Shown: piece by piece, positions 6,097-7,018 of the stretch
How positions within the stretch are numbered: the stretch's first letter is position 1
Layout of the letters: each line of letters starts with the position of its first letter
Source: an uncultured Desulfovibrio sp.
GTDB taxonomy: Bacteria > Desulfobacterota > Desulfovibrionia > Desulfovibrionales > Desulfovibrionaceae
Direction: 5' to 3'
NCBI GenBank assembly: GCA_900553145.1
Contig: USCL01000204.1
Coordinates: forward strand, 1 to 7,018
DNA length: 7,018 nt
The notes under the pieces: generated by a model
Databases searched by the model: none
The model's input: only the letters and a program-made list of their open reading frames with translations
Told to the model about the DNA's origin: nothing
Made by a program: the position numbers and the translations under genes

Positions 6097-6861
6097 TTAA
6101 CGGACGCAGCTTTTGCAGGTGTGCTCCGCGAGCAGCCCGCGGATGATTTCCAGGTCTTCCGGCGTATCCACGCCGTGGGCTTCGTAGCCTTCCACGCGGA
6201 CCACGCGGATCGGGACGCCGTTTTCCAAAAAGCGCAGCTGCTCCAGTTTTTCCCGCTTTTCCAGCGCCGACTGTGGCAGGCCGACGAAGCGTTCCAGCGC
6301 CCGCATGCGGAATGCGTACAGGCCGATATGGCCCAAAATTTCGCCGTCCCCGCCCTCGCGGTCGAACGGGATGCGCGAGCGGGAAAAATACAGCGCGTCG
6401 CCGTTGGCCGCCGTCACGACCTTCACCTGATTGGGGGAAGCCGCGCGTTCCAACGAGATCGGCGTGGCGAGCGTGCTGACCTGAACCGTTTCGTCAAGGA
6501 AAGGCCGCACGAGCAGCTCGATGATGGCGGGGTCCAGCGCGGGTTCGTCACCCTGTATGTTGACGATGACCGCGTGGGGTTCCACGCCGAGCTTCGAGGC
6601 CGCCTCGAAAACCCGATCCGTTCCGCTGGCGTGATCGTGGCGGGTCATGACGTAGGGGATTTCCCACTCAAGGGCGGCTTCTTCGATGCGCCTGTCGTCC
6701 GTGGCAAGCACGACGTTCCTGAGCACCGAAGCGCGTTTCGCGTGGGCGTATACGTGCCAGAACATGGGGCGGCCCCAAATGTCCGCAAGCGGTTTCCCCG
6801 GAAAGCGCGAAGAATCATACCGCGCCGGAATGATGCCGTAGCATGGAATGGATGTGTTCAT
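6097..6861 (-). CDS. kdsB: 3-deoxy-manno-octulosonate cytidylyltransferase (CMP-Kdo synthetase)
   Basis: This 254-residue enzyme activates Kdo with CTP to CMP-Kdo, the donor for the inner core of lipopolysaccharide. Motifs run in order: GIIPARYDSSRFPGKPL at 9-25 (nucleotide-binding loop), ATDDRRI at 53-59, TRHDHASGTDRVFEA at 73-87, VNIQGDEP at 100-107 with D105 as a likely metal ligand, QVKVV and ALYFSRSRIPFDR in the Kdo-binding half, GLYAFR, LEKREKLEQLRFLENG and GVDTPEDLE near the end. The length fits E. coli KdsB (248 residues). I chose ATG 6861 because it gives the family N-terminus and follows GGGGGAG (6870-6864), though only two bases away; the frame is open to 6987, but that extension crosses a likely promoter and hairpin. 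The protein ends with a short tail carrying C249-x2-C252. It probably leads a kdsB-carA operon. Confidence 0.96.
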   Translation of the reverse strand: MNTSIPCYGIIPARYDSSRFPGKPLADIWGRPMFWHVYAHAKRASVLRNVVLATDDRRIEEAALEWEIPYVMTRHDHASGTDRVFEAASKLGVEPHAVIVNIQGDEPALDPAIIELLVRPFLDETVQVSTLATPISLERAASPNQVKVVTAANGDALYFSRSRIPFDREGGDGEILGHIGLYAFRMRALERFVGLPQSALEKREKLEQLRFLENGVPIRVVRVEGYEAHGVDTPEDLEIIRGLLAEHTCKSCVR

Positions 6862-6894
6862 CTCTCCCCCGTGGGCCAGTGCCCGCTCCCCGCA

Positions 6895-6923
6895 GGTATA
6901 GCAATATTCCTTTCCGCAATAAA
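6895..6923 (-). promoter_or_regulatory. Weak candidate promoter of kdsB-carA
   Basis: On the minus strand TTTATT (6923-6918) and TATACC (6900-6895) are spaced by exactly 17 bases, with the -10 about 34 bases before the kdsB ATG. Each box matches consensus only partly (about 3/6 and 4/6). A promoter is expected here because a hairpin lies just upstream at 6959-7011. Confidence 0.3.
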
Positions 6924-6958
6924 CCCTTTTTTTGGAGAGGGGTATGGGCGGAAAGAGA

Positions 6959-7011
6959 ATTGGAGGGGCGGGGAGGGCTTTCTCCAAAAAGTCTTCCCCG
7001 CCCCCTCCAAT
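6959..7011 (-). terminator. G-rich hairpin upstream of kdsB, repeat family member 2
   Basis: The arm ATTGGAGGGG...CTTT (6959-6981) pairs with AAAG...CCCCCTCCAAT (6988-7011) through about 23 pairs with one bulge and two G-T wobbles, leaving a 6-base loop CTCCAA. There is no T run after it on either strand. By analogy with the hairpin next to carA it may mark the 3' end of a minus-strand gene lying beyond the right edge; that gene is not visible. Confidence 0.55.
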
Positions 7012-7018
7012 CCACCCC

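Noticed and set aside
6962..6977. G-quadruplex from GGAGGGGCGGGGAGGG
   Set aside because: One run has only two Gs, so it is not a canonical three-tetrad motif, and the strand instead pairs perfectly well in the long hairpin.
6862..6987. 42-residue N-terminal extension of KdsB with a Cys-rich CGKEYCYTC segment
   Set aside because: It looks briefly like a zinc-binding motif, but it lies over the likely promoter and G-rich hairpin, and ATG 6861 gives the standard KdsB start.

Overview
The window reads as an ordinary chromosomal segment of a Gram-negative, anaerobic, sulfate-reducer-like deltaproteobacterium, most likely in or near Desulfovibrionaceae. The evidence is a small periplasmic class I cytochrome c of the c553 type, a rubrerythrin (peroxide defence in anaerobes), a Kdo activation enzyme (KdsB, so the cell makes lipopolysaccharide), GC-rich coding sequence with G/C-ending codons, and G-rich hairpin repeats between genes. 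The genus is inference only.

Layout, left to right. 1-126: probably the tail of an unidentified + strand gene, then an AT-rich promoter region. 231-545 (+): cytochrome c553 with its own strong terminator at 581-612. 699-1832 (+) and 1846-2868 (+): a GT4 glycosyltransferase and a low-specificity L-threonine aldolase, tightly coupled (the aldolase ribosome binding site overlaps the glycosyltransferase stop codon) and ending in a terminator at 2890-2927. 3080-3733 (-): an IMPACT/YigZ family protein converging on the aldolase. 3734-3950: a divergent control region rich in inverted repeats. 3951-4439 (+): rubrerythrin. 4440-4894: 455 bases without a gene, holding a possible structured RNA, a very strong bidirectional terminator and a G-rich hairpin. 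4895-6025 (-): carA. 6097-6861 (-): kdsB, probably co-transcribed with carA. 6862-7018: kdsB leader plus a second G-rich hairpin of the same family as the one beside carA.

The genes do not form one pathway. Cytochrome c553 serves periplasmic electron transfer, rubrerythrin reduces peroxide, the glycosyltransferase and KdsB fit cell-envelope polysaccharide synthesis, carA supplies carbamoyl phosphate for pyrimidines and arginine, LtaE acts on threonine/glycine, and YigZ is a conserved protein of uncertain role. I see no mobile element, CRISPR array, tRNA, rRNA or defence system, and no convincing new multi-gene system. The items most worth a second look are non-coding: the paired G-rich hairpins with a shared apical loop, the folded stretch behind rubrerythrin, the symmetrical rubrerythrin/yigZ control region, and an apparently leaderless yigZ start.
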